Positions 45,604 through 62,491 of a DNA stretch of 64,000 nucleotides are shown in pieces. Origin of the DNA: Allodiplogaster sudhausi (taxonomy: Eukaryota; Nematoda; Chromadorea; Rhabditida; Diplogasteridae); contig CALZFC010000056.1 in assembly GCA_945643635.1 (NCBI GenBank), positions 1,074,501 to 1,138,500 on the forward strand. Direction: 5' to 3'. Under the pieces are notes generated by a model. The model had not been told where the DNA came from. It saw only the letters and a program-made list of their open reading frames with translations, and did no database searches. The position numbers and the translations under genes are program-made. Within the stretch, counting starts at the first letter, position 1, and each line of letters begins with the position of its first letter.

Positions 45604-48600
45604 TCCCTCTCCCTCTCCCTCTTTCTCTCTGTCTCTCTCTCTCTCCTAGCGATGTAATGTCCCTTGTAGGATCTCGCAAAAGTGTCGGCTGAAGTGAGGA
45701 TGTGGAAGGAGAAGGCGGTGTGCGTTGAGAGGCAACTGAGTTGCTTGCACGCTCAGTACCGCTCGCTTTACCTTCTCCACCACAGGAAGGAGGACGAGAA
45801 TGTTGACTTCGAGGCAGCTTGGCAAGTGCTCCCCCTCGATATCTTTTGTAAATGAAAGTCTTCTGCTGTAGGAATGACACTCTTCGTATTGTCCACGAAG
45901 GAGTTTCTTCTTCTCTTTCCACTCCAACTGCGACCGTCCAGAGTTTCGAGTTGCGCCACATGCAAGACAGAATTAAACAGGCATCTTTTTCTCTTCATCG
46001 CTTTCAGTTCTCTCTTTGCTCAGTCTATTTTCTTTAGTATGAATTCGAGAAGAAAGAGGCCGAACTCCGTGAGGAGCGACTGCGAAATGAAGTGAAGGTG
46101 ACCAAGGAGAAGTTGAACGAAGTGCTCTCTCAGCGGCTTTCTCCTGCGCCGGTTAGCTCAGGGGAGAAAAGTACTGTCGTTTTGACAGACCATCCTGATT
46201 TTGAGCCTCCCCAAATCCCTACTCCACCATGTTTTTGAGTGACATTTCGGTAGGAATAGAGAATCCACCCTGGTTTTTGGGCCAATACCTCCTTCCCCAC
46301 CCTAATCTTCTGGGTCCTCGACAATCTGCTTTTGTTCTTGGTGCAGAACGTTATCACAAGTTTATTTGTTGTTCAGATCTTTTCTCTATGGATTGTTTTG
46401 TCCTTATGATTGAACGAAGAAAAAAGGCATAAATATTTAGACACCGATTTCGCAGCGAGAGAACGAGAGGGAGCGGAGACGCAGACGGCAGACTCTTCTC
46501 ACTCCGCGCCACGGAGCACGGCCCTCCGCTCTCTTCCGCCCTGTCCACTCCCTGTTCAGCACCACAGAAGAGGCAGATGAAGCAGAGGAAGAAGAGATCA
46601 GGAGAGAATCAGAGGAAGAGAGGAGACTGCTCAAGCTAGAGATGGACAACAACTCCCTCAATCAAATCGTCCAAGCCACGGTGGGCATACATTTTACAGA
46701 TAGGAGAGAATGTGACAGTCTTAGAGAAGAACCACAATACTCTTACTTGTTAAGGAGGAAGCTCACCGTCAACTGACTGTTCTTCTGAGCGAATCAACTG
46801 AGCGAGAGCAAAAGGCTACGAGCGAGAGAGAACGAGCAGAGCAGAGAGCGGCAGAGGCAGAGATGGAAGTGGAAAAGGCACTCGATAGAGTCGAGAAGGC
46901 AGAAGACAATGCAGCCAGACTCCGGCAGGAACTCTCTGTCTCAGCAGATCAGGTGGGGGAAAAGGGGAAGAGAAGGAGGAATGAGGGTTGAGTTGAGGTG
47001 GTGCAACTCGAGAGACGGGCAGCCTGTCTGGAGGAGTCTCTGGTTGAGTGCCGCAGTGAACTGCAACGAGCGATCGATGATTCTGAAGTGAAGCAACAAT
47101 TACTCCGAGAGGAAATGAAGAAGATCAGAGATGAGGAACACTCCGACAGACACAAACAGGCCTTCAATCTTCATTCATCTTTTCAATTTTACTCTCTAAG
47201 TTATTACGGGCTGCCACAGATTGGGCTAGATAATAGTGGGATCTGTTTAGCAGCTGCTTACTCATGGCGAAATGCAGAAGCTGAAGGATGAGAAGAAGCG
47301 ACTCGAGAGGGCGAAGCTGGAAGCTGAGAACGCAAAGAAGGTTTATCTCTTTTTAGCTTCATTTGTTTAAATTCACTTGATACCTTAAAGGAGGCAATGG
47401 ACGTTCTGGCTGGATTGAATGCTGACAAGTTGGCGGAGCGGAGAAAGCGAAAGGAACTTGAGGAGGAACTAGAATCGACGAAGAGGGAGCACAGTCAGCA
47501 TCTTGTGGCCTTGCAGTTGGAGTACAGAAGTCGCTTCAGCGATATTCAGGTGAGTCCTTTCAAATCGCGAATAACCCCTCACTTCACCATTTATTTACTT
47601 CTCTTATGACATCAATTTGTGAACATTCTATGGCAAATGAACTATGATGCACAGAAGGAGAGGAACGAGATGGAATTGCAATTGCGAACGAAGGATGCGG
47701 AGTTGAGTTATGAAGGGAATAGAAGAGTGGAGGCAGAGGCAGAGACAACTCGAAGAGTCGCGAGACTCAACCAAGAGTGGGAGAAGCGACTCGAGGAGGC
47801 CGAGAGTGCTTATCAGAGTACAATGGTAAGGGACAGCGAGTGGTAATCCGCCCTATCTTAGTTATCAAAATATGATCTGCCTGGTCTGATGATAGCCAAT
47901 TCAGCGGTATTGTTTTCATCTTGCGAATATTCCAGTAGGCATTTCCTCCGAGTTCTCCATTTTGTCAGGAATCCCACGAATTCGATTACTTTTAGAGAAG
48001 AGAAAAATGCATGGTTTTATTCTTCTTTTGATCCGAAAAATCAATGAACTATAGCTGTCGAAAAAACGTCTTTTTCTTCCAGTGGAAATCATTATATGGA
48101 TAATGCAGTAGACGAAATTGTGAAAACTAAACGTATCACTCAATAAATGGGTATAGGTTCGACATATTTTGGGGATACTACGAAATCCCTATTTCAAAAG
48201 GCAATAGATGAGCTAGTGGTATAGTCAATTGTGAAATCACACGCAAACGTTATATTGATCAGTCGAATAAAATTAAGCAGTCATATCCCCGTTGACCGCT
48301 GCGCAATTGTCATACTCCCTAATGGAAAGATTCCAGTCCTTCCCTCTCTGCCACTCTCTCCTCACAAGGGAATGGTCTCAGCTTCCCCCGAGGTTATGAA
48401 GCTCTCGTCGAATAGACAACAGAAATGATAGTCAAAATTTCCTAACGGATTATATTTATAGATCGGATTTTTGAAAGTTTTGACTATTTCGCCTCTCATT
48501 CTTAATTCAGACATTTGTAGCCGCAAACTGGAGGAATCGAACGGGGGTTTTTTTTAAAGAACTTTTTGAGGCAAATGAGCGATTTTGAGAAAATGAATTT

Positions 48601-49069
48601 TTACGTTTTATAGGGCCTACTAGCACGTAAACATTTTAGAGTCGTTAAAGCTCGCTAAGATCGCAAAACTTTTAAGTTTTGGGTATTTTTCCGGGATTTT
48701 CGGGCAAAAATAATCCGTTAGGAGATTTTGACTATCATTTCCGTTATTTACTCAATGAGAGCTTTCGAACGGTATATAGCTCCAGTTATAACCTCGGTGG
48801 AAGCAGAGAACATTCCCTTGTCAGTGGGGCACAACTGTGAAGGGATGTAGAGGGATTCTGACTGCATTTTTTATTCTTGAAGAAAAAGCAATTATCTAAC
48901 TCTTGATATTTGAAGGATCAGTACCGCCATTACGTCGACCAAAACAGCGCTGAATTCGAGACGAAAATGAATCAGATGAGGGCTGAGTTCGGTGTGGAAG
49001 TTAAGGAGAAGGACGAGAAGATCAGCCAGCTCAACATCGTTAGTTCACACTTCTAGATCTGTCTCCCCT

Positions 49070-49101
<32 letters not shown>

Positions 49102-49140
49102 TCTCCTTCTCTCTCTCTGTCTGTCTCTCTCTCCTTCTCC

Positions 49141-49182
<42 letters not shown>

Positions 49183-49183
49183 G

Positions 49184-49228
<45 letters not shown>

Positions 49229-49646
49229 TTCTCCCTTTCTCTGTCTCCACATCGCTGTCCGTTTTCCCCTTAATTTCTGCAGGAACTGCAAGTATTGAAG
49301 GGAGAGAAGGAGAACGACGATCGAGTGGTGAGCGGAATGCTTGGCCACAACAACAAGCAGCAGAAGGTTGGCTTTTCTTATTCAATTTATACCTTTGCCC
49401 GAGAATTTTTGCCATATTTCCTTGAATCTGTCAATATAATGTTATTAATTTAAAAAGAGCTATGAAATAATTCAGCTGAATATGGTGCAGAAGTATCGAG
49501 ACGAGCTCTTTGAGCTGAAGAAGGAGAATGGCAACTTGAAGAAGGAGAACCATGAGCTGAAGGCGGATGCTATGAGGGCTTCGGGCGGGGCTGCCCAGCC
49601 AGCGAGAATGGTCACTCGCGCTCTCTCGCGCTCTCGCCAGGAATAA
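43699..49646 (+). CDS. KIF15: Kinesin-12 motor protein (KIF15-like)
   Basis: A plus-end microtubule motor that helps spindle bipolarity. The ATG at 43699 opens [21 protein letters not shown]. The motor domain shows [12 protein letters not shown] (about 43895-43940), [20 protein letters not shown] (P-loop, about 44055-44110), [16 protein letters not shown] and [10 protein letters not shown]. The switch I motif is [11 protein letters not shown] (about 44690) and switch II is [10 protein letters not shown] (about 44905). Then come [34 protein letters not shown] and [19 protein letters not shown], the neck typical of KIF15 (KNxxxxNED). From about 45420 on, about ten exons encode coiled coil, ending RALSRSRQE with the stop at 49644-49646. 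The intron at 44996-45127 needs a GC donor to preserve INK|SLTVLG. The stalk looks shorter than in vertebrate KIF15. Several introns carry CT tracts. Confidence 0.9.
45034..45650 (+). repeat. (CT)n tracts in two KIF15-like introns
   Basis: CT repeats at about 45037-45118, ending GATTCCTTTGCAG, and at about 45516-45648, including CCCTCT blocks. Both are on the coding strand upstream of acceptors. Confidence 0.85.
48365..48820. mobile_element. Long imperfect inverted repeat (fold-back/MITE-like) in a KIF15-like intron
   Basis: The left arm (48365-48453) and right arm (48710-48820) are reverse complements over about 90-110 bp with interruptions. The inner ends are nearly perfect: GAAATGATAGTCAAAAT then CTAACGGATTAT, with one mismatch in about 31 bp. 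The spacer is about 255 bp. The intron (about 47830-48915) is otherwise AT-rich. Outer borders and target duplication are not clear. Confidence 0.65.
49064..49280 (+). repeat. (CT)n tract in a 3' KIF15-like intron
   Basis: CT repeats with CTGTCT and CTTTCT interruptions fill most of an intron, before the acceptor TTTCTGCAG at about 49282. Confidence 0.85.
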
Positions 49647-49765
49647 TCTCTCCTCCCAAGCTCCCAATACGTTCCACTCGTCAATTTCCATGACTTGCCA
49701 TTCATTCCGTAATTACATTTATTAGTTTTGACTTTTAAGTGGTGTTTCTCCATCTGTTGAATCTA

Positions 49766-50168
49766 CAGTGATGTTCCTCCAAAATGGCCGAAATGTTCCA
49801 ATCAGCGCGCATTAAATATCTCATCGCAGACACCTTGGACCATATTGATTCTGTTTTCGTTGAAAAGGAAATTAAATTCCACATACAGCACAAATATTAC
49901 TTCATTCCAAATATGAGTTGGAAAGGAGTAAAATGACTTTGAAGTTTTAGTATGGCGCCATGCTCTAAGCTTTGAGCTTTATGTTAACCCTCTAAATATG
50001 GTCACCGTACCGTCAATCATAGTGTGCTGGATGTGGCAAAACAAGAGGATTCTAAATATATAAAGATCTTTTCATATAGTTTACTTCCCAGCGAGCTACG
50101 ACTTGCGTGCCATTTGGAACATTGTGCGCGCAGCGTTCCAAATCGGCCATTTTGGCGGTACATCACTG
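49766..50168. mobile_element. TA-flanked 403-bp MITE with terminal inverted repeats
   Basis: The left end CAGTGATGTTCCTCCAAAAT (from 49766) pairs with the right end, which reads CAGTGATGTACCGCCAAAAT in reverse complement (ending 50168). Homology continues into TGGCCGA and GTTCCAA. TA dinucleotides border both ends (49764-49765 and 50169-50170). The CAGTG start, TA duplication, small size and lack of coding capacity fit a Tc1/mariner-derived MITE. It sits between the KIF15-like stop and the MCM4 start. Confidence 0.8.
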
Positions 50169-50660
50169 TATAGCAAAACAATTCAATCGGAGAGAATATC
50201 TCGCTGTCCGCTACTGGTATATAGGCTAATTTTCATTAATCCCTTGGTTCTGGGAATTCCTGTAATATGCGCACAAGTGATCTTGCAGTATTCAGTGCTC
50301 TGTATTATTTATTTCATTATTTCATTTCACTATTCGCTAGTGCAGTAAGATCTTAGATATGGACAGTGTTCCATTCACCGTGATGATAAAAATATCTCGG
50401 AAGTCTATCATTTGTTTCGGCAGTATAGAGTTCCATTTGTGCTGGAATTATACGTGCTATCAGGACGTCTGCGGGAACTCATCTTAGCTTGAATCTTTTT
50501 ATCTTTTCCGTAGAGTCTCATGATGATGAGTGGCATGACTTTCTGGTGTGGTTGTGAATTGGTCAAGTATACAGTATTACGGTACCCTAGTTTTACGCGC
50601 GAAAACTTTTCAATGAGTTGCTAGTTGTATTCCATTTGTTGCTGTTGATCGAGAAGAGCA
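50169..50660. other. MCM4 upstream region
   Basis: Presumed MCM4 promoter and 5' UTR. No TATA box or coding segment was recognised. Confidence 0.4.
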
Positions 50661-55077
<4,417 letters not shown>

Positions 55078-55915
55078 ATGTTTAGAGCTCTTCATTCTTC
55101 TTCGCTTTCGCCTCTCTTTCAAATCAATGTGAGATGCATCGTTTATTGCTTTTTCTGTCAATCTCGTTTGCTTGTCAATATTCTTCTGTCTTCCTTGTTT
55201 GTCCTGCAAACGTTTGCATTGAATGAAAGAGATCGGTCGCAGTATTATTTTACTAGTGAAGCGAGTGTTTCATTTACGGTTCGATGACTTGGAATGACTG
55301 GGCGGATCACTTATGAGTCAACGGTGTTTATCAGAGTCAATCACAGCTGGAACACTTTCAAATTGAACGCGGTGGAAAGAGAAACGGTCAGAAGCTTTTT
55401 TCAAATGCTCTTCTGCTTTTTTCATAATGATTAAGCCAAGAATGGGGTCATTTCAGTTGCTGGTTTGCTCGGATTGGCTGAGCGAAATGCTATCATGCGG
55501 ATTTGGGGCAAGAGGTCAAAATAAATATTCTATAATCTACATAAAGGAAACACAACGCGGAAATCAACTTTTATAATTGATCAAGAATTAAATGAAAATA
55601 GAAGAAGAAGTATAGTAGTTTAATTTGCATTTGTCGTAAAGACGACATCTATGATGGAATATGCAAGATTGGACAATGCTCAAAGATTCTGAGCCTGTTT
55701 CGAAGGGAGAGCGTAAGGCAATGTCGACCGTATACGAGTGTGTGCATCACAGAGAATGGAGACGTGAGAGACTTAGCTGAAAGAATGGGGAGGAAGGGCA
55801 CTGGAAGTGGCAATCAGCAGAAGGGACAGAGACTAGACAAGAGGACAGAAAGCAGTGAATACAGTGGAAACATTCGGAATACTGCCTTGGTAAAGGTTGC
55901 ATGAGAGAGAGAGGT
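55078..55915. other. Convergent 3' region between MCM4 and ESRP
   Basis: Presumed 3' UTRs. An AATAAA on the plus strand near 55520 is far from MCM4. Minus-strand frames here lack family similarity. No repeat was seen. Confidence 0.45.
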
Positions 55916-56254
55916 CTAAGTGTGAATGAGAGGGAAAGGAGGGGGGATGGAGGCAGCGAGAGGAGGCAAGTCATTGGGAGGTGCCAGCCGAGGCCGTAGC
56001 CGAACCACCGCCTCACCCGGACAGGCAGCAGAAGGCCAACGAAGCATCTCCACGCACTCCACCAGCAACTCCCCCGACGACGAGAAGTGAGCCACCAAGT
56101 CAGCCGGAGTCACGTGCATCCCCAGACCCGTCACTAACACTTGGCTGCTTCCGCCGGCTGAGAGATTAAAATAGAAGAGAGAGATAAGGAAAAGAGAGAG
56201 ACAGAAAGAGAGACTGAGAGAGAGATAGACAGAGTGAGGGAGAAAGAGAGAGAC

Positions 56255-56298
<44 letters not shown>

Positions 56299-56990
56299 GA
56301 TACCAGAAGGAAGAAGCATGTTGGGCGACACAGGCGGCGAAGGATACGGCCAGTAGAGACCGAACGGCATTGCCATGTCTAAAAGAATGAAATGGTAGAA
56401 CAGAGAATGCAGGAGTGCAATTATTTGAAGGACTGACTGGGAAAGAGACGAGGATGATGAGCGGGCAGAAGAAGGGGAGGCTGCGGAGGACCAGCAGAAG
56501 AAGCAGGCGGAGGAGGGGGGGCAGGGGGCGGAACCAAGGGGCGGGCCGGGTTTGCCACCATCAGGTTCATGTCCTCCGGGCTACATTGGAATACCTTAAC
56601 AAAAAAATTCACTTCGTTTGCAATTAAAAAAATAGAATTGAACTGGTGAACTTTGTCAAGATAATCCTAGCCGCGTCTCGTAATTGCAAATAATCTTAAA
56701 GAAGCAGAGTGACCAGCCTCGATGTAACGCTGTTTCTTCCCGATCACCATGAACTTGTTGTGGGCCGAAGCAGCAACCGCAGCCGCTGCAGGCTCCGACA
56801 ACATCTGGATGAAGGCCTCTCCGGATGGGTGGCCTATAATGAGAGAGAGAGAGAAAGAGGGAGAGAGAGAGAGAGTAGAGAGAGAGAGAAAGAGAAAGAG
56901 AGAGAGAACGAGAGAGCAATTAAAAGTGAGAGAATGAGAAAACGAAAGAGCAATTGAGAGCGAGAGAATGAGAGAGAATGAAAGAGTACG

Positions 56991-57026
<36 letters not shown>

Positions 57027-57847
57027 AGAAAGAGCGAGAGAGAATTGAGAGCGAGAGAGCGAGAGAGAAACTGAGCGCGAGAGAATGAGAGAGAATGAAA
57101 GAGTACGAGAGAGGGAGGGACAGAGAGAAAGAGAGAGAGAGAGAGAGACAGAGAGAGAGACAGAGAGAGAACTGAGAGCGAGAAAATGAGAGAAAAACTG
57201 AGAGCGAGAGAATTGAGAGCGAGAGTGAGAGAGAAAGAGGGAGAAAAATAGAGGGGCGAAGGAGTACGAGAGAGAGAGAGAGAAAGGGACAGATAGAGAG
57301 AGAGGGAGAGAAAGAGAGAGAGAGGAAGAGAAAGAGAGAGAGAACGAGTGAGAAGTTGAGAGAGATAGAGAGAGAGAACGAGATTGAGAGGGAGAAAGAC
57401 AGGGGCAGAAAGATAGACGGGGAGAGAGAGACATTGAGGTGTAGGAAGAGGGAGAGGGGAAGAAAGAAAAAAGAAAGAAAGAGAGAGAGAGAGGGAGGGA
57501 GAGAGAGAGAGGGAGAGAGAGAGAGGGAGAGAGAGAGAGATAGAGGGGCAGAAAGAAAACTAGAGGCAACATATTTTATGACAAGATCATAAATATGGTA
57601 TATTCAGAATATGTGACTTCAATATAGACGACGTTCAAAGGTGCTTTGAAATACCTTGAGCACTGAAGACCATATGAACGCCCTGAGGGGCGATTTGACT
57701 GGCACTCGACCCGATGAAGTCAACTACGTGCTCAACACGGGCCTCGTAGGGAAGTCCGCGAAGGCGGATGCAATCTCTTCTACCGGCCACGCCCCCTACG
57801 CCCTCTCCGCAACGCTTCACCACCTAACGAATGTTCATTTCATTCAA

Positions 57848-57878
<31 letters not shown>

Positions 57879-58355
57879 GCTCTTGTCCCTTTCTCCTTCT
57901 CTTCTCTTCTTCTCTACCACTTGCCTGCTGCACTTCAGCCTGGGATGATCTGAACAGTTCAACATATCGGCTGCCAATTGAGTCTCTGTGGCGGGAGAGT
58001 GCTCGCTGGCCAACGGCCTCCTCTTCGAAGAGAACAAACGCATCTCCTACAGACTAACAATTTCATTCAAGGCAGCCGAGAGAGTGAGAGAAAGAGAGGG
58101 AGAAAGAGAGAGAGAGAGAGAGAGAGAGATAGTGAGAGAAAAATATATAGAGAAAGCGAGAGTGAGAAAAGGAGAAACAGATATAGAAAAGAATACTAGC
58201 CAGAAGGTCGTCCATCTGGCTTTGTAACGAACAGGACTCCACCATCGTCCATTACTTTGCAGTCGACTTCCATGAAGAATGCTCGCTGTAAGTGAACGAG
58301 TGTGATGGAGAGAATTTGAGAGAGAGAGAATGAGAGAGAACGAGAGAGAGAAAGA

Positions 58356-58395
<40 letters not shown>

Positions 58396-58514
58396 AAGAG
58401 AACGAGAAAGAAATTGGGTGAGAGAGAATGAGATAGAACGAGAGAGAGAGAGAGAGAACGGGAAAGAAATTGAGAGAGAGAAATAGAATGAGTGAGAGCG
58501 AACGAGAAAGAGAG

Positions 58515-58563
<49 letters not shown>

Positions 58564-58650
58564 GAGCGAGTAGGGGAAAGAGACAGCGAGAGAGACAGAG
58601 ATGGGGAGAGAGTGGGAGCGAGTAAGGGAAAGAGAGACAGCGAGAGAGTA

Positions 58651-58702
<52 letters not shown>

Positions 58703-59764
58703 GGGGAATGGACAAATAGAGAGAAAATAATGGAAAAATGGCAATCAAAAACGCATGTAATGTACAAATGCTCGCATGCCTGAATCGTGATCAACACGAA
58801 AACAGCTAAAATATGGAAATGAATGTGATACCCGGCCGCATTGGTGTTCACATTTCTACACTTTACCTCCTTCTCTATCTCTCTTCTCTCTTCTATCTTC
58901 AGCTGAGTGTTTCAGTTATTTCTGCTTCATATATTAGAATGTTTAGCTGACAGCGAGTTGCCGCTCTGATAGTGACTGGATTGTCGCTTCTTGATTAACT
59001 GGTAGAACGGGATGGGAAGAGAGGCAGTGAATGAAATGAAAGACATAGAGAGCACGCAAATACTGGAGAAATAAGCGACTGTCGAATCTGTTAATGCCAG
59101 CCTCTTTTTAGGCGTTTCTTTCTCTCTGCTCTTTTACTTCTCTTCCTCGGTTTTTTTCTATCGCTCACTCAACCCTTGTCTAGCGGTCAGAGTTCTATTT
59201 CTCTTCTCGTCCTCTCTCTCTCTCGCACTCTCTCTCTCTCCTCTCTCTCTCTCTCTTGCTCTCTCTCCTGTTCGCACTCTCCTTCTCCCTGTGAATTGTG
59301 GATATTCTACATGCCGCCCTAATCGCAAAGTTCGCCTTTTAGGCCAGCTCTCTCATGGTTGTATTGTCAGTCGGGATCGCTTCGGAGAGAAATAAAAGAG
59401 ATCGGAGTTAGATAATGGGCCGCCGGCTGAATACAGTGAGAGAGAGAGAGACGTGAGAGAGAGAGAGAGGGAGAGAGAGAGAGCGCGGAGGGGGGGGGTA
59501 GAGAAAGACGGAGATGGAAAGGTGGAGCAGGCTTTTCCACGTGGACAAGATGGCCCAAGCACCAGCACGATCCCCCTTTTCTAGCCCCTAATGAAGCAGA
59601 CCAGTTGAAGAGAAATGAAAAAGATGTTATCGGTGGAAGAAGGCAGAATCCCTAATGGAGAAGGAATATTGGACGGAATATCTCAATAGAGAGAAATAAA
59701 GAGTTAACGAAATTGAATAGGGAGAGTGCAAAGAGAGAGATAGAGAGAGAGAAGATAGATGAAG

Positions 59765-59809
<45 letters not shown>

Positions 59810-60141
59810 CTGGCTACGTCAGTAAACGACGCTTCTCGTAGCCTTCAAAGAATGAAAAACGAAGATTCAGATGTCACTGAAGTAACACAGAAGTATCACT
59901 AACGGCTCAGATAAAGGCAGGGCGAGAACTCGGAGAATACGAGGGCTGGTAGTGAAAGTAATAGATGTAGGGAATAGATGGCTAATGGCTATAAAGAGGT
60001 CAAGATATAACGCTAGTTAAAGAGACAAATCAGCAGAAACAGAGAGCGCAAGATCAAGAAGAGGGGGGGGAGAGAGCGAGAGAGAGACAGCGAGAGGGAA
60101 GGAGAGAGCGAGAGAGAGAGAGAGCGAAGGAGAGTGAGCGA

Positions 60142-60192
<51 letters not shown>

Positions 60193-60996
60193 AATCTGTT
60201 CGTCGGTGCAGTCGAAGGGCAGTCCTCTCATGCGGACAATCATGGCTGCGCCTCGAGAGACGAAGTCGACCGCTTCGGAAGATGAGCCTGGAAAGGGATG
60301 CATTTGCTCTGAAGATACAACTCTCAACGCTCCCCGTGGCAGGCGAGAGTCCCAGACAGTCAGAGAGGGGGAGACGGGACAGAGACGCAGAGTGGCTTGG
60401 ACACGTCGTCATCACAGCCTCATTCATATACGCTTGCGCCTCCTGCTTTCTCCCTCTTGGCGCAACCAAAATGAACGGTATCCCTTAATGCTTCCCCTCT
60501 CTCTCTGGATTTATTTATCTCTTGCTCTCTTTCTCTTAAACACTTTCTCTTTGTAGCTATCTATACCACTCTCCACTCTCTCATACTCTCTTTCTCTTCT
60601 TTCTTTCTTTCTACACAGAGGCATTCTGAATTAGTGAATAGCACAAATAGATACCAAAATAGAATAGAGCTGGAAGTAGTACTGCTGCCACCTACGCCTA
60701 TATCACAATAAAATATAAATGAAATTAATGAGATGCCTTTTTGTCTACCTACCTAGAAACCTCATTTTTCTATTGCTTGGCTGGGTAAGTGAAAGAGTCT
60801 AAAAAGTACAGAGGAATGGAGAACATGAAAATGCTTGAACTCGAAAATTGTGACAAGATATAATTACACGTAAAACGTCATTGCTCACACGATGTAAGAC
60901 ATCGCAAAAAAATCGCAACGAATGGTGATTTTAGAGATCTCAAGGTGTTGCAGCGCCGAAAGATAAGAAAGAGAATGTGAGAGGTATGGTGCAGAA

Positions 60997-61056
<60 letters not shown>

Positions 61057-61685
61057 ACTGGAAAGAGACATGGTGGAAAACAGGGAGCTTGCAAGCCTGT
61101 CATACACATAAAATAAAAAAAATAAAAGAATAATAATTAAACAGCCCATTATGATGAGAATTGAAGCAAAACTGACCAGCAGCGATTTGAAGGAAATCAT
61201 CCGGAGTGGCTCGGTATACCTCGATATACCTCAAGGAGGACAGAACGAGTGAGAGAAAGAAATGGGAAGAGGGAGTGAAAAGACAGGAAATAAAAAAAGA
61301 AAAGTAGAAAAGGAAAGAATGAAGAAAGGAAATGAGAGTGTAACCTATTGAGAAGGAAATGTCGATGTCTCCTAAGAGCGAGTGCTCTATGACTCGGCGT
61401 CTCAAACCGAACGAGTGCTTCTCCATTTCTTCTTCCTTCCGCTGACAGACACAGTGCGATTCCACCCCTTCACAACATATTCATTAAAACCAAAATAAAA
61501 ATAAGATTTTAGCCCCGGCATTAAAATTTGATCTTTATAAAAACGTTGAAAATTCCCGTCTTAATGTTGTTGCGACCCACTTTGCATGAATTATGGCTTT
61601 ACCATCACAAATGAGAGTTTCGAATCTCGATCGCTCCCTAGCTCCTTTTCTCCACCCATCAAATTTCTCCCCCTCTTTTCCTCCC

Positions 61686-61754
<69 letters not shown>

Positions 61755-61979
61755 GCATACACACAAACACAGACTATCTCTCATTTCGGTACTCCGTCTA
61801 CTTGCTCGCTGTCTCTCAAAGAGCTTCCTCCTGCCCTTTCCCCCGGTCAGCACGGGTCTTAGAGTGCAGGGACACTGTCTGTGTACCTAGACGAGAAAGA
61901 GAAAAGGAAAGGAAGAAAGAGGGCGAGACGAGAAGGTGAGCCAACTCGGGTCACAAGTAGCACCAATGACTACATTCTA

Positions 61980-62026
<47 letters not shown>

Positions 62027-62418
62027 AGAGAGAGAAAGAATGAGAGAGAGAAAGAGAGGGAGAGAAAGAGAGAGAATGCAAAAAGAACGGTGGAGCAAAG
62101 CTGGTACGAAGGGGCGGGAGGGGAGTGGAGTGGAAGTGTGACAAGTTTGTAAGAGAATTCCACGTACAAGAAAACATCACACTATCATTAATAGGGGAAA
62201 TCAATCCTTTGCCACTAACTTATGAGTCAATATTAGAATGAAGATTAGATGAGAAGGAGGAATAAACTTTATAATAAGATTGGCAGCCAAAGCAACGAAA
62301 GGAATTGAGAAAAAGAATGAATCTTAAAATATGAATGAAAAAAAATGAGAGGATATACATATCTACAGAGAAAGTTTAAGAGAGGAAGAAGGAAAGAGAG
62401 GTGAAGAGAGGGAGAGAG

Positions 62419-62491
<73 letters not shown>

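Noticed and set aside
56840..57545. Minus-strand frame of about 300 codons full of Leu-Ser repeats
   Set aside because: Translation of the (GA)n/(CT)n intron of ESRP. Real exon sequence ([10 protein letters not shown]) is present only at one end.
60330..60470. Open frame upstream of the qRRM2 exon, considered as an ESRP exon
   Set aside because: Direct joining of IAAG (61195) to [12 protein letters not shown] (60293) keeps the conserved ESRP sequence without it.
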